From NCBI GenBank assembly GCA_028289095.1, contig JAQGGY010000041.1, positions 1-19,827 on the forward strand: DNA of 19,827 nucleotides, in the 5' to 3' direction. Made by a program: the position numbers and the translations under genes. The stretch's first letter is position 1; the number at the start of each line of letters is the position of its first letter. Shown in pieces: positions 19,649-19,827 of the stretch. A model generated the notes under the pieces. That model made no database searches. It had not been told where the DNA came from and was given only the letters and a program-made list of their open reading frames with translations. Origin of the DNA: Candidatus Saccharimonadota bacterium (GTDB lineage Bacteria; Patescibacteriota; Saccharimonadia; Saccharimonadales; Saccharimonadaceae).

Positions 19649-19827
19649 TTAGTGACTGACGGTGATATCTTCAACCAGCTTCAGTAGCTCTTTTGGTGAC
19701 GCCCATGCCTTTAGTACGTAACGCTCAGCGCCAAGTTCGTAGGCTTCGTCGACTTCTTGCTGCATATCATAATTACTAAACACGATTACTTTCACATGTT
19801 TGTGATTCTTTTTTGGCTGGTATTCCT
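19649..19827 (-). CDS. Stand-alone receiver, copy B (C-terminal part, runs off the window end)
   Basis: Only the last 58 residues are inside the window. They read VIVFSNYDMQQEVDEAYELG and then RYVLKAWASPKELLKLVED, closely matching residues about 82-124 of the receiver at 7133-7531. The switch Ser and conserved Lys are present; the phospho-acceptor Asp lies beyond the window. It stops five residues after the shared region (ITVSH), so it too has no output domain. Its stop is 26 bp upstream of a terminator. Together with the 60-aa gene next to it, it repeats the gene pair of the locus at 6117-7531, but without a Crp-type gene between them. Confidence 0.93.
   Translation of the reverse strand, partial: EYQPKKNHKHVKVIVFSNYDMQQEVDEAYELGAERYVLKAWASPKELLKLVEDITVSH

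Overview
The window looks like a piece of a small-genome Patescibacteria (CPR) chromosome, most likely Saccharibacteria (TM7). This is an inference from gene content: a membrane-anchored DsbA-like oxidoreductase, surface proteins built from 'SGDATV..NTTGGDATTGDA' repeats, leaderless-looking promoters, short intergenic gaps and convergent genes with overlapping tails. TGA acts as a stop (it ends the kinase at 9874-11532), which argues against the recoded Gracilibacteria/Absconditabacteria. No tRNA, rRNA, CRISPR array, insertion sequence or prophage was seen.

Layout. 1-2665: 5' part of aspS and a CorC-like CBS membrane protein (minus strand), then a DsbA-like protein (plus) ending at a bidirectional terminator. 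2677-4712: a two-gene AbrB / 14-TM drug-exporter operon with three 9-bp direct repeats over its promoter. 4730-5993: corA, followed in the same operon by what looks like a frameshifted small gene with a C-x2-C-x2-C motif. 6032-8563: a Crp/Fnr-type regulator, a stand-alone receiver protein, a 56-aa protein, a GlsB/YeaQ-type membrane protein and a 4-TM protein. 8588-13314: a cytosolic sensory cluster of FIST protein, PAS-histidine kinase, a second PAS-histidine kinase and another stand-alone receiver. 13301-16547: three minus-strand genes for exported or surface proteins, two sharing one repeat family. 16740-18860: a diacylglycerol-kinase-like lipid kinase, a neutral zinc metallopeptidase and a small membrane protein. 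19055-19827: a second locus with a paralogue of the 56-aa protein, a 37-aa ORF and the 3' part of a second, closely similar receiver gene.

The most interesting signal is regulatory. A dyad of the form TGTRA-N6-TYACA occurs upstream of at least five minus-strand genes. In four of them its first base lies exactly 27 bp from the first base of a -10-like hexamer, the geometry of a class II (-41.5) Crp-dependent promoter. The two paralogous small-protein genes carry two such sites 23 bp apart, with identical spacing to an identical TATAGT -10, although they are 13 kb apart. The only Crp-family gene in the window is beside one of these arrays. It has a degenerate Crp recognition helix (R-E kept, the second Arg lost), which fits a motif relaxed at the fourth base. 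I infer a small Crp/Fnr regulon joining stand-alone receivers, small YPEL-motif proteins, a 4-TM protein and a surface protein, next to soluble FIST/PAS kinases. I know of no description of this as a system. All family calls are from reading the sequence; no database search was run.
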